Assembly (NCBI RefSeq): GCF_014836645.1 | Contig: NZ_JACSQM010000003.1 | Location: forward strand, 1 to 64,000 | Direction: 5' to 3' | DNA: 64,000 nt | Origin: Fictibacillus norfolkensis | GTDB lineage: Bacteria; Bacillota; Bacilli; Bacillales; Fictibacillaceae | Part shown: positions 16,720 to 25,433 of the stretch, piece by piece | Layout of the letters: each line of letters starts with the position of its first letter | Numbering within the stretch: the first letter of the stretch is position 1 | Translations under genes and position numbers: made by a program | The notes under the pieces: generated by a model | What the model was told of the DNA's origin: nothing | The model's database searches: none | The model's input: only the letters and a program-made list of their open reading frames with translations

Positions 16720-18756
16720 ATGACCAGTTTTGTAGATAGCCCCGACGGCGTTTTTCCATCAGTTTGTTCTTTAGATTGTCCAGACCAATGTGGGTTGCTC
16801 CTCCATAAAGAAAACGGAAAAATTGTAAAAGTGGAAGGTGATCCCGATCATCCGGTCACGAAGGGATTTATTTGTAATAAAGTTCGAAATATGACTGAAC
16901 GTCTATATGATGAAAAGCGTTTAAAAAATCCGTTGAAACGTGTTGGAGCGAAAGGTGAAGGGCACTTTGAACAAATAAGCTGGGATGAAGCGATTGATAC
17001 GATTACGACTCGTTGGAAAGAATTAATTCAAAACGACGGTACAGAAAGTATTCTACCTTATAGCTTTTATGGAAATATGGGTAATCTTGCAGCTGAAGGA
17101 ATGGACCGTCGTTTTTTTCATAGACTAGGAGCTTCTGAGCTGGATCGAAGCATCTGTAACTCAGCAGGTGCAGCGGGCTACAAATATACGATGGGTGGCA
17201 GCTATGGTATTGATCCTGAAGATACGATTCATTCCAAACTGCTCATTTTCTGGGGTATTAACGCCGTTAGTACGAATATGCATCAAGTATCACTTGCACA
17301 ACAAGCACGTAAACAAAATGGAGCGAAGATCGTCGTCATTGACGTCCATAAAAATCAGACTGCAAGATTTGCAGATTGGTTCATCCCGATCTTACCGGGA
17401 ACAGATACGGCTCTTGCATTAGGATTGATGCATATTCTATTTGCTGAGAACCTGGTGGATCATTTATTTTTGGAACAGTACACCGTTGGATCTGAACAGC
17501 TCCGTGAACATGTTGAACAATATGACCCGATTACAGTTTCAAGCATTACGGGAATACCCGTGGAGGATATCTTAAAGCTTGCTCGGATGTATGGCCAAAC
17601 CTCTCCTGCGTTTCTTCGCATTGGAAACGGACCGCAACATCATGATAATGGCGGTATGTTTGTGAGAACGGTATCTTGTTTGCCAGCATTAACAGGACAA
17701 TGGCTTGTAAAAGGTGGAGGGGCGATCAAAGGGAATTCGGCTTATCTTGCGTTCAACACTGCTAACTTACAACGGCCGGATCTGCAGCAAAATAAGAACA
17801 CACGTATGATAAACATGAATTTGCTTGGAGAGACATTGCTCACATTAGATCCTCCTATCAAATCTCTTTTTGTATATGGAACGAATCCAGCTGTTGTAGC
17901 ACCTGCAGGGAATAAGGTTCGTAAAGGATTAGAGCGAGAAGACCTATTTACGGTCGTTCATGATTTATTTTTAACAGAGACGGCAATGTATGCAGATATT
18001 GTATTACCAGCTACATCTTCTTTTGAGAACACAGATTTTTATACGTCGTACTGGCACCATTATATTCAGCTTCAACAGCCTGTGATCGAATCTTACGGAG
18101 AATCGAAGTCTAATGTAGAGGTGTTTCGATTACTTGCTAAAGGCATGAATTTTCCAGAGACGGCATTTGATGATACAGAAGAAGAACTAATTGATCAAGC
18201 ACTAGATACTCCAACAAATCCATATATTCATGAGATTAATTTTGACGTATTGATTAAAAAACAATATGTAAAGGCAGAGGTGGAATTTCCAACTAGGCTC
18301 CCAACACCGAGCGGGAAAATAGAATTGTATTCTGAGAAGATGAAACAAGACGGCTATCCAGCACTGCCGACATACATCCCTTTGATTAATGATTCTGACC
18401 ATCCTCTTAGGTTTATCGCAGCACCGAACCATAACTTTCTTAACTCAACGTTTGCAAATCAAAACAAACATATAGGACTTGAAAAAGAACCGGTAATTGT
18501 TTTGAATCAGTTTGACGCTGACCTGGCAGGAGTGAAGGATGGCGAAAAGGTACGGGTGTGGAATGAGCAAGGAGAATGTGTACTAAAAGCGAGCGTTGGT
18601 GAGAATGTTCTACGTGGTGTAGCCGTTACTCAAGGGCTATGGAGTGCAGATGATGATACAAAACATCTCGTCAATTCTCTTACACCCGATCGCATAGCAG
18701 ATATGGGTGGGGGCGCAACCTTCTTTTCTGGAAGAGTTAGCGTAGATAAGATTTAA
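16720..18756 (+). CDS. Molybdopterin oxidoreductase (YoaE/YyaE-like)
   Basis: A 678-residue bis-MGD enzyme. The N-terminal [4Fe-4S] ligands are C16, C20, C24 and C52 (CSLDCPDQC...ICNK). A likely molybdenum ligand is C146 in RSICNSAGAAGY. A C-terminal molydopterin-dinucleotide-binding domain runs from about 565. Length and features match B. subtilis YoaE/YyaE, whose substrate is unknown. There is no Tat signal, so it is probably cytosolic. It starts at the ATG after AAAGGAG. No partner subunit lies nearby; an orphan modB gene is 30 kb away. Confidence 0.85.
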   Translation: MTSFVDSPDGVFPSVCSLDCPDQCGLLLHKENGKIVKVEGDPDHPVTKGFICNKVRNMTERLYDEKRLKNPLKRVGAKGEGHFEQISWDEAIDTITTRWKELIQNDGTESILPYSFYGNMGNLAAEGMDRRFFHRLGASELDRSICNSAGAAGYKYTMGGSYGIDPEDTIHSKLLIFWGINAVSTNMHQVSLAQQARKQNGAKIVVIDVHKNQTARFADWFIPILPGTDTALALGLMHILFAENLVDHLFLEQYTVGSEQLREHVEQYDPITVSSITGIPVEDILKLARMYGQTSPAFLRIGNGPQHHDNGGMFVRTVSCLPALTGQWLVKGGGAIKGNSAYLAFNTANLQRPDLQQNKNTRMINMNLLGETLLTLDPPIKSLFVYGTNPAVVAPAGNKVRKGLEREDLFTVVHDLFLTETAMYADIVLPATSSFENTDFYTSYWHHYIQLQQPVIESYGESKSNVEVFRLLAKGMNFPETAFDDTEEELIDQALDTPTNPYIHEINFDVLIKKQYVKAEVEFPTRLPTPSGKIELYSEKMKQDGYPALPTYIPLINDSDHPLRFIAAPNHNFLNSTFANQNKHIGLEKEPVIVLNQFDADLAGVKDGEKVRVWNEQGECVLKASVGENVLRGVAVTQGLWSADDDTKHLVNSLTPDRIADMGGGATFFSGRVSVDKI

Positions 18757-18778
18757 TTCTCAAATAAATAGATTTAAA

Positions 18779-18816
18779 GAAGCTCTCCTTCAACTATAAG
18801 GAGAGCTTTCATTTTT
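18779..18816 (+). terminator. Intrinsic terminator
   Basis: AAGCTCTCCTT...AAGGAGAGCTT followed by CATTTTTATT after the oxidoreductase. Confidence 0.85.
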
Positions 18817-18931
18817 ATTCATGGTAGTTGTATACAACATATTCTTCAACCTTACCGTCGAGATACCAAGCTGTAAAAATCGTACTAAATGAATAGCCGA
18901 CTAAGTCAGTATTCCCAAATAAATAATACAT
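18815..18931 (-). pseudogene. Short coding-like frame, possible gene remnant
   Basis: A minus-strand frame of 38 codons with protein-like composition (LFGNTDLVGYSFSTIFTAWYLDG). The frame stays open upstream of its ATG without any ribosome site. It looks like the C-terminal end of a lost gene. No family is recognised. Confidence 0.3.
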
Positions 18932-18942
18932 TTTTATAAAAG

Positions 18943-19003
18943 TTGGGAAATAAACAAAAATACACCTATGGTTATAAGGTCTAAATGACTATCATTTTCC
19001 CAA
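18943..19003. repeat. 61-bp element with inverted ends (copy 1)
   Basis: It begins TTGGGAAA and ends TTTTCCCAA, with an inner dyad around ACCTAT...ATAAGGT. A second locus at 33919-33979 has the same ends at exactly the same distance. It lies between the oxidoreductase and the zinc-ribbon gene. Confidence 0.4.
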
Positions 19004-19102
19004 GTTCATTAGCTGGTTTTATAGGTATAATTAACTACAAAAGAACAAATTATATAGTTCTTTTTTATTATGATGATGGTATTGAAATTGAAAGGGTTGA
19101 AG

Positions 19103-19966
19103 ATGTTGAAGCAAACGTTACTTCCGGATAAACTTCTATCACAATGGCATCCTACAAAGAATCAAGGCATAGATCCAGGTGAGACGAGTTTTGGCAGCTA
19201 TGAATACATATGGTGGATCTGTTCAAAAGGTCATGAATGGGGAGCGACTATTCGTGAACGATATAAAAAGAATTTGGAGTGCTCGGATTGTGTAAGAGAA
19301 GAAAGAGCACTGAAAAGGTCGTATCAGTTCGAAGAAATTTCGAAAGAAACTTTAAAAGACGCAGATCCTGAGCTATGTCAGCAGTGGCATCCGACTCTGA
19401 ACAAAAATCTTACCAGTGCGGATGTTGACAGCAAGGAAGATTGGCCACGTAGGTGGTGGATTTGTAAAAGAGGACATGAGTGGGAAGAAACCGTGATTGA
19501 TCGAGTACATAATCCTAAAAGTGTATGTGTGTATTGTTCAGACAAAAAGGCGTATGAAAAGAACTGTTTGGCGACGATTTACCCCGAACTTGTAGAAGAA
19601 TGGTCTACAGTAAACAATGGGAAAAGTCCACATGATGTCGTGTATAACTCTAACGAGGAAGTGGCTTGGGTATGCGAAAAAGGACATGTTTGGCGAGAGA
19701 GAATTCGTAAAAGGATTAAAAATAAGTCGCGATGTCCAGAGTGTGTGAAAATCGAGCAATCACTATTCAGTATGTATCCTGAGATTGCAGCAGAATGGCA
19801 TCCAGATCGTAATGGTACAATGTTTGGCGTTCAAAAAACAGCCAAAGATGTATCTGTAACATCCTACAATAATGTTTGGTGGCGCTGTAAGAATTGTGGT
19901 GAAGAATACACGGCAAGGGTGAAAGATCGTGTGAAGGGAGTAGGGTGTAATTCGTGTTCTTCTTAA
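19103..19966 (+). CDS. Four-repeat zinc-ribbon (treble-clef) protein
   Basis: A 287-residue protein made of four tandem zinc-binding repeats of about 60-70 residues. Each repeat has an EWHP-type helix, a W-[VW]-C-x-x-G-H-x-W knuckle (CSKGHEW, CKRGHEW, CEKGHVW; the fourth is CKNCGEEY), a basic stretch and a closing C-x-x-C. This fits the probable-zinc-ribbon family PF14311. No nuclease or enzymatic domain is attached. The ATG at 19103 has AAAGGG seven bases upstream. It stands alone. Nucleic-acid binding is plausible but unproven. Confidence 0.75.
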   Translation: MLKQTLLPDKLLSQWHPTKNQGIDPGETSFGSYEYIWWICSKGHEWGATIRERYKKNLECSDCVREERALKRSYQFEEISKETLKDADPELCQQWHPTLNKNLTSADVDSKEDWPRRWWICKRGHEWEETVIDRVHNPKSVCVYCSDKKAYEKNCLATIYPELVEEWSTVNNGKSPHDVVYNSNEEVAWVCEKGHVWRERIRKRIKNKSRCPECVKIEQSLFSMYPEIAAEWHPDRNGTMFGVQKTAKDVSVTSYNNVWWRCKNCGEEYTARVKDRVKGVGCNSCSS

Positions 19967-20169
19967 TGATTAAAAAATTTTAACAATTGTGAGTAGCTGT
20001 CCTACATATCAAAAAATAAAAAAGCAATATAGAATATCAACACCATGCTTCTTGTCACTTGAGTGTTACAGATAACGAATAGGTACAGCGTTTTACTATC
20101 AAGGTATCTTCATATAAACTGATAAGTAATGAAACTCTGTAAATTTTATCTGTGCTAAGGAGATATGAT

Positions 20170-20541
20170 ATGGAAATCTTTTCGCAATACCTAGCTGGAA
20201 TTGATAACCCCGATCACAGACACCGAATGGAGGAGGTTTTGGAGTGGGTCTCTCAAAAATTTCCTACATTGGAACCGCAATTCAAGTGGAACACACCGAT
20301 GTATACCGATCATGGCACATTTATCATCGGTATCTCAATGGCAAAGCAACACATGAGTATTGCTCCTGAAGAAATTACCATGGTGCGGTTTGCCGAGAGT
20401 ATCAAAGAGTCAGGTTATAGCTCAACTAAGGGCTTGTTTCGAATTCGCTGGAAAGATGAAGTGGATTATGAGCTGCTTGAGAATATAATAGCGTTTAATA
20501 TAAAGGACAAAGCAGAATACACGAAATTTTGGCGTGAGTAA
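20170..20541 (+). CDS. Iron-chaperone-like DUF1801 protein
   Basis: A 123-residue protein of the YdhG/Fra type. Features are [21 protein letters not shown], the conserved [26 protein letters not shown] and a C-terminal [16 protein letters not shown]. In B. subtilis a relative is a frataxin-like iron chaperone; functional transfer is tentative. The ATG at 20170 follows AAGGAG. A good terminator follows immediately. Confidence 0.75.
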   Translation: MEIFSQYLAGIDNPDHRHRMEEVLEWVSQKFPTLEPQFKWNTPMYTDHGTFIIGISMAKQHMSIAPEEITMVRFAESIKESGYSSTKGLFRIRWKDEVDYELLENIIAFNIKDKAEYTKFWRE

Positions 20542-20547
20542 CGAACG

Positions 20548-20578
20548 AAAGCATGATGTCAGAGTCATGCTTTTTTTA
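20548..20578 (+). terminator. Intrinsic terminator
   Basis: AAAGCATGA...TCATGCTTTTTTT directly after the DUF1801 gene. Confidence 0.85.
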
Positions 20579-20663
20579 TTTTCAGAAATCGCTTTGGAGT
20601 TTATTTTTATCCGTTGCAAACCAGAAGAATACTTCAACGTTTCAATTGATTACATGACTAATG

Positions 20664-21310
20664 ATTATACTGGCTCGGTGCTACCCCATCCATTTTTAAA
20701 CATCCTATTAAAATACGATTGGTCACAGTACCCAAGATATTCAGCGATCTTAGGGATGCTACATTTGATTTAGGAGCGGCAAATTATAGATGGCATCCAC
20801 TTCAAGAGAACCCGGATGCCTATGCCTCCTCACACAATCATTGGATCTCTGCGCTTCAAGGTAGAGCGGAACTGCTGCAACCGCTGAGATTGCTCTTCAA
20901 ACGATGTTAATCTACTTATCAGATTCATTAAAGCGAGAAGTAACGGCTGATAAAGTCATTAAAATGTCTAAATCAACTAGCCTTAAGCCTATACCTAAAA
21001 CTGAAAATGCCGGTGACAACAGATCAAGATGTGCTGGATGCATATTTTGAACTACAAGACCTTGTTGGCGTTCGTTCAGCGTTCGATAACTTGGATAACG
21101 CTATTGTTGAACCGGTAAAAGCTGTACCTGGTTACGTTCAGTTTCGGTGGGAAGCTCCAACGGGGGTAAGTATTTCAGCAACCAAACGCAAATATTCATA
21201 GTCTTCTAGAAGCTTCAATTAAAGGTGAAATCAAATTAGAAGATTATCTTTCACAGATTAATAACCTAGCAAATACAAAGTATCAAGAAGCTAAGAAGGC
21301 GATTGAATAA
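20664..21310 (+). pseudogene. Heavily frameshifted gene remnant
   Basis: Protein-like segments succeed one another in different frames: WLGATPSIFKHPIKIRLVTVPK...WHPLQENPDAYASSHNHWISALQG, then GTAATAEIALQTMLIYLSDSLKRE, then AYFELQDLVGVRSAFDNLDNAI, then HSLLEASIKGEIKLEDYLSQ up to a stop at 21310. At least three frameshifts are needed to join them. The order and spacing suggest one ancestral gene of about 210 or more codons. I do not recognise the family; the C-terminal segment faintly recalls solute-binding proteins. A terminator follows. Confidence 0.55.
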
Positions 21311-21335
21311 GGAAGAATACTTTTATTTTTGCTTT

Positions 21336-21371
21336 GATGCATTTCATGTAGCAGGGAAATGCATCTTTTTT
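21336..21371 (+). terminator. Intrinsic terminator
   Basis: GATGCATTTC...GAAATGCATC followed by a T-run, closing the decayed gene at 20664-21310. Confidence 0.8.
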
Positions 21372-21432
21372 GTTGAAATTAAGCTGTTCATAAAGTAATT
21401 AAATGATGATCAACGGAAAGGTGGTTAATTTT

Positions 21433-21853
21433 ATGGAAACAAGTAATAAAGTAATCATCACGGTGGAAACAACCGTAAACAAACCGATTAAAGAAGTTTG
21501 GAAATGTTGGACGGAACCACAGCATATTACAGGATGGAGTTTTGCTTCTGATGAGTGGAATGCTCCAAAAGCAGAGAACGATTTAATAGATGGCGGAAGG
21601 TTTCTTACTAGGATGGAAGCGAAAGATGGCAGCTTTGGATTTGATTTTAGCGGAACGTATTAAAACAAATGAATACATTGCTTATACGTTAGATGATGGA
21701 AGAAAAGTAACGATTACGTTCGTCAGCTTAGAAAATGAAACGAGAATCGTTGAAACATTTGAAGCAGAAGAATCGAATCCGGTTGAAATGCAAGAAGCGG
21801 GTTGGCAAGCGTTCATGGATAATTTTAAAAGGTACTGTGAATCTCAAAACTAA
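21433..21853 (+). pseudogene. SRPBCC (AHSA1-like) protein, frameshifted
   Basis: The 5' half encodes a START-like/AHSA1 N-terminus (VIITVETTVNKPIKEVWKCWTEPQHITGW) and stops at 21661 right after SGTY. The 3' half in another frame continues IKTNEYIAYTLDDGRKVTITF and ends EAGWQAFMDNFKRYCESQ. Family proteins read GxYDE-IKTNEYIAY here, so a deletion of about eight bases around 21660 is the likely cause. The start ATG has AAAGGTGG upstream. Without the deletion the protein would be about 140-145 residues. Confidence 0.75.
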
Positions 21854-21870
21854 TACTGTTTTAAAAGAGA

Positions 21871-21902
21871 GTACATTTCTTTAAATAGAAATGTGCTTTT
21901 TT
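21871..21902 (+). terminator. Intrinsic terminator
   Basis: GTACATTTCT...AGAAATGTGC with TTTTTT after the broken SRPBCC gene. Confidence 0.8.
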
Positions 21903-21938
21903 GTTTGCCTATATTTTAAGGTATAACTAGTTGCGAAA

Positions 21939-21994
21939 CTTAAGAAAGTCTTAAGATTTTTGCTAACTAAATGTAAAGGATTGCTGTGTAGAAT
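21939..21994 (+). promoter_or_regulatory. Putative autoregulated promoter with CTTAAG repeats
   Basis: CTTAAG occurs at 21939 and 21950, an 11-bp period typical for OmpR-family operators. It lies upstream of a possible -10 TAGAAT at 21989. The first gene downstream encodes an OmpR-type regulator. Confidence 0.5.
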
Positions 21995-22047
21995 AAAGAT
22001 AATTTCAAATATATGCCATGCTATAATGCAGAAGGGAGTGTGAGGAC

Positions 22048-22740
22048 ATGAATCATTTTAATGTGCTAGTTGTAGACGATGAAAAAGAAATTCGTGATGC
22101 GATAGAGATCTATTTAAAGAACGAAGGAATAACCGTTGTTCAGGCTAGAGATGGAATTGAAGCAATAGAGAAATTAGATGAACACTCTATACATCTTATT
22201 GTAATGGACATTATGATGCCAAAGTTAGATGGAATCTCGACCACCTTTAAAATTCGAGAACAAAAAAACATACCGATTATTATCTTAAGTGCAAAGAGTG
22301 AAGATACAGATAAAGTACTAGGACTGCAGATCGGTGCGGATGATTATGTGACAAAGCCGTTCAATCCTTTGGAGTTAATCGCTCGTGTTAAATCACAGCT
22401 AAGGCGTTACGTGACTCTAGGTACATATGAGGGGAAGACAAATCTAATCAATTTGAACGGTCTGACACTTGATAAGGAAGCAAAGGAAGTCGCCATAAAC
22501 GGAGACTCTGTAAAATTAACGCCTATAGAATACAAGATTGTGGAGTTGCTAATGTCTTACCCTGGAAGAGTTTTTTCCATCAATGACATATATGAGCGAG
22601 TTTGGAAAGAACCAAGTTACAATGCTGAAAACACTGTGGCCGTTCATATCCGAAAGATTAGAGAAAAGATTGAGATCGATCCGAAAAATCCTAGATATTT
22701 AAAGGTGGTATGGGGAATTGGATACAAAATGGAAAAATAG
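22048..22740 (+). CDS. OmpR-family response regulator
   Basis: A 230-residue regulator. The receiver domain has DDEKE at 11-15, phospho-acceptor D54 (IVMDIMMPKL) and TKPFNPLE. The winged helix at about 135-228 has VAVHIRKIREKIE and VWGIGYKMEK. Its composition resembles VanR/KdpE-like regulators. GAAGGGAGTG precedes the ATG. The kinase gene overlaps its 3' end by 23 bases, so the two are translationally coupled. Confidence 0.9.
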   Translation: MNHFNVLVVDDEKEIRDAIEIYLKNEGITVVQARDGIEAIEKLDEHSIHLIVMDIMMPKLDGISTTFKIREQKNIPIIILSAKSEDTDKVLGLQIGADDYVTKPFNPLELIARVKSQLRRYVTLGTYEGKTNLINLNGLTLDKEAKEVAINGDSVKLTPIEYKIVELLMSYPGRVFSINDIYERVWKEPSYNAENTVAVHIRKIREKIEIDPKNPRYLKVVWGIGYKMEK

Positions 22741-24916
22741 AACCAAGTGGGTTGTTTGGATCATGCTGTTGACCTTTGGGTTAAGTGGAATAATTTCGAT
22801 ACTAGAAAATGGTCATTGGTATTTTAAAAAGGATTATTTTCATACTGAGGAATTTAACTCAGAGTTTGAGGGATTTATCAACTATATTAATACTTCTGAA
22901 ATTAACTATTTATCTAAAGATGAGCTTAAAAACAATATTAAAGTCTCAAAAGAAGAAATCGAAGAGCATCGTACGCGCTATGGAAGTTTGTCAGAGCAGA
23001 TAGCCGATATCAAAAGCCAGTATGAATACCAGATTGACGAAGCGAAGGCTGCTAAGAACGACGATGTTGTTAAGCTTTATGAAGAACAAAGAGATTCAAA
23101 AGTTAAAGATATCATGGAGAATTTTAAAAGCGATGAGCATATCAAAGCTAAGATCGTGAAGGAAAAAGAAAAAGAAGTAGAGGCACTTGTTAAAGAAAGA
23201 CAAAATTACATTTCTGATTATGATCCGAACATTTTGGGTTTCAACTACTACCTGGTAGATATGAACTCTAAAGAGGTATATACAAATCTTTCTTCAGCAG
23301 AAGGTCCTGAAGATCTTAAGAATAAAACAAATTTGTTCACAAGAGAGTATTCATCATCATCTGAAAACGGCAACTTACGTATTAGTGGACCAAATCCTTT
23401 CATAGAATATCATTACGAATATTTTCCTCAAAAGTCAAAAACACTTCAGGGAATAATTACTCTTCCTGAACAAGGAAGTTGGTTGCAAAAACAAGTAGAT
23501 GATTTTGAGAAGAGACAAACGGTGTTTTATATTATTTCAATCTGCAGTATTGTGATTCTATTCATTGTGTTTTTATGGGGAAGAAGACTTCATCCACTAC
23601 AGATGATATCTTCTTCAGACAAAGTAAAGATCTATCGTAAAGTACCTATTGATATTCGGTTGGGATTCTTATTGATCAGCTTGTTTTTTGCAATCATGGC
23701 AATTGTTATGAACGCACAAAACTACGATAATTTGGTATTCTCATTCATGTATAATGATGGTCTATTCGAATTTCTGATCACAGTGCTTATGGTGAGTATT
23801 ACTCTTATCCAAACCACTTGGATCTACCGTGATGTGAGAAACAGACAGTTATATCGAGATGCGTTTATCTCTAAGTCAGCCCAATGGTTTTACCGGTTAG
23901 TTTCTGATGCATTCTACAATAGAAGTGTTGGCATACAAATCATGCTGCTTCTTATCGTTATTTTCTTATCAGGTTTCGGTGCTGCAGTCGTATTCTTTCA
24001 TCCAATGGCTTTCGTCGTTTATTTCATTCTGTTTTTATTCTTTACTGTACCGGTATTAATCTACCTTTTAAAAAGAATTGGGTACTTTAATAGAATTATT
24101 CAGCATACGAATGAACTTGCATCGGGACAGATGGAGCAAGACCTTCCTAATAAAGGTAAATCAGCACTAGCCATGTTAGCTGGAAACCTGAACATATTAA
24201 AACATGGTGTGAAAACGTCAAAGCGTGCTGAAGCAAAAAGTGAGAGGCTTAAAACGGAGCTGATCACCAATGTTAGTCATGATTTACGAACTCCTTTGAC
24301 ATCGATTATTACGTATACAGAACTCTTAAAGTCACAAGAGGTAACAAAAGAGGACCAGAATGCTTATTTAGAAATTATAGATCGCAAGTCGAAGCGTCTA
24401 AAGGTTCTGATTGACGATCTGTTCGAAGTATCTAAGATGGCAAGCGGGAATCTGGAGCTGATTAAACATGATGTCGATATCGTCCAGTTGCTTCAACAAG
24501 CCATGGCTGAATACAATGAAACCATCAAAGAATCGTCACTTACTTTCAGGCTAGCAACGCCTAATGTTCCGGTCCATGCTCATGTGGACGGACAAAAGAT
24601 GTGGCGCGTCTTTGATAACCTGATCGGCAATGCATTAAAGTATTCTATGGAGAATACTAGAGTATATGTGTCCGTAACAGAGGAAAATCGAAAGGTCATC
24701 GTTTCTTTTAAAAATGTCTCGAAGTATGAACTAGGCGGAAACTTTGAAGAACTATTTGAACGGTTTAAACGCGGAGATACATCACGTCATACTGATGGTT
24801 CAGGCCTTGGTCTCGCCATCGCAAAATCCATTGTAGATCTTCATGAGGGCAGCATGGACATCGATGTTGACGGTGATCTGTTTAAAGCTACAATTGAACT
24901 GGACGCGGTGAAATGA
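22718..24916 (+). CDS. Large multi-TM sensor histidine kinase
   Basis: A 732-residue kinase, much longer than usual. TM1 is at about 11-30, then an extracytoplasmic region of about 240 residues with a charged coiled coil (about 70-165). Then come five further TM segments (about 270-290, 315-335, 350-370, 410-430, 435-455), a HAMP-like linker, HisKA with H521 (NVSHDLRTPLTSI), and HATPase boxes NLIGNALKYS and GSGLGLAIAKS. The start is a TTG at 22718 inside the regulator gene; no better start exists downstream before TM1. The last base pairs overlap a small peptide gene. Confidence 0.85.
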   Translation: MDTKWKNRTKWVVWIMLLTFGLSGIISILENGHWYFKKDYFHTEEFNSEFEGFINYINTSEINYLSKDELKNNIKVSKEEIEEHRTRYGSLSEQIADIKSQYEYQIDEAKAAKNDDVVKLYEEQRDSKVKDIMENFKSDEHIKAKIVKEKEKEVEALVKERQNYISDYDPNILGFNYYLVDMNSKEVYTNLSSAEGPEDLKNKTNLFTREYSSSSENGNLRISGPNPFIEYHYEYFPQKSKTLQGIITLPEQGSWLQKQVDDFEKRQTVFYIISICSIVILFIVFLWGRRLHPLQMISSSDKVKIYRKVPIDIRLGFLLISLFFAIMAIVMNAQNYDNLVFSFMYNDGLFEFLITVLMVSITLIQTTWIYRDVRNRQLYRDAFISKSAQWFYRLVSDAFYNRSVGIQIMLLLIVIFLSGFGAAVVFFHPMAFVVYFILFLFFTVPVLIYLLKRIGYFNRIIQHTNELASGQMEQDLPNKGKSALAMLAGNLNILKHGVKTSKRAEAKSERLKTELITNVSHDLRTPLTSIITYTELLKSQEVTKEDQNAYLEIIDRKSKRLKVLIDDLFEVSKMASGNLELIKHDVDIVQLLQQAMAEYNETIKESSLTFRLATPNVPVHAHVDGQKMWRVFDNLIGNALKYSMENTRVYVSVTEENRKVIVSFKNVSKYELGGNFEELFERFKRGDTSRHTDGSGLGLAIAKSIVDLHEGSMDIDVDGDLFKATIELDAVK

Positions 24917-25050
24917 TGAAGATAAACAAGAAATTCTTAATTGGTATGACCATTGTGTTGTTTAGTATTTTCGGTTTTGCGGATAACGCGGGTAGTCCTA
25001 AATTGAAAGAATCGGTTAAAGTTACTGAGATACTTCAAACAAGTGAATAG
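24913..25050 (+). CDS. 45-aa exported peptide coupled to the kinase
   Basis: The start ATG overlaps the kinase stop as ATGA, so translation is coupled. The 45 residues form a basic N-terminus (MMKINKKF), a hydrophobic core (LIGMTIVLFSIFGFA) and a polar tail of about 23 residues (DNAGSPKLKESVKVTEILQTSE). This is a signal-peptide-like layout with possible cleavage after GFA. A strong terminator follows 11 bases later, so the operon ends here. It could be a ligand or accessory of the kinase, or the remnant of a longer exported protein. Confidence 0.65.
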   Translation: MMKINKKFLIGMTIVLFSIFGFADNAGSPKLKESVKVTEILQTSE

Positions 25051-25060
25051 GTTGTGTGGA

Positions 25061-25095
25061 GCACTTCTTCTATTGGGAGAAGTGCTTTTTATTTT
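25061..25095 (+). terminator. Intrinsic terminator
   Basis: GCACTTCTTC...GGAGAAGTGC with TTTTTATTTT closes the two-component operon. Confidence 0.85.
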
Positions 25096-25154
25096 GTTTG
25101 TTCGCATATTGGTGTGAGGGTATTTTAGAGGTATGTTGTTGTCAGAATATGTCG

Positions 25155-25259
25155 ACTCGCCGATATATGTTAAAAACTCGCTGGATTATGGCTATTACTC
25201 GCCGGATTATATCCGAAATTTCTAGAATTATTTCCAAAACTTCTAGAATTAATTGCAAT
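25155..25259. repeat. Five degenerate 21-bp tandem repeats (locus A)
   Basis: Five consecutive units of exactly 21 bp start at 25155, 25176, 25197, 25218 and 25239. The first three begin ACTCGC and the last two carry TTCTAGAATTA. Sequence drifts between units while length is fixed. No ORF spans it. Three other loci in this window have the same period. Confidence 0.75.
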
Positions 25260-25433
25260 CATACCCCGTGTGGTATGGATTAAGAATTCGATATTCACCT
25301 CATTTTGGCCCAAAACGGGGAGATTCAGCTATGCAACTAGGGGTTGCGCCTCATAGCAACTAAAGTTATCTTTACTTTTTGACCATAAATTCACAATAAT
25401 GAGCTTATACATACAAAAAGGTGGCTACAATAG
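25260..25433. other. Intergenic with palindromes before XRE gene
   Basis: It holds TTTTGGCCCAAAA (near 25304) and a nested hairpin GCTATG-CAAC...GTTG...CATAGC (about 25329-25360). Either could be an operator for the downstream XRE regulator. No gene is seen. Confidence 0.4.

Noticed and set aside
25155..25259. CRISPR array
   Set aside because: Units are adjacent, degenerate and 21 bp long, with no spacers and no cas genes. The same holds for loci B, C and D.
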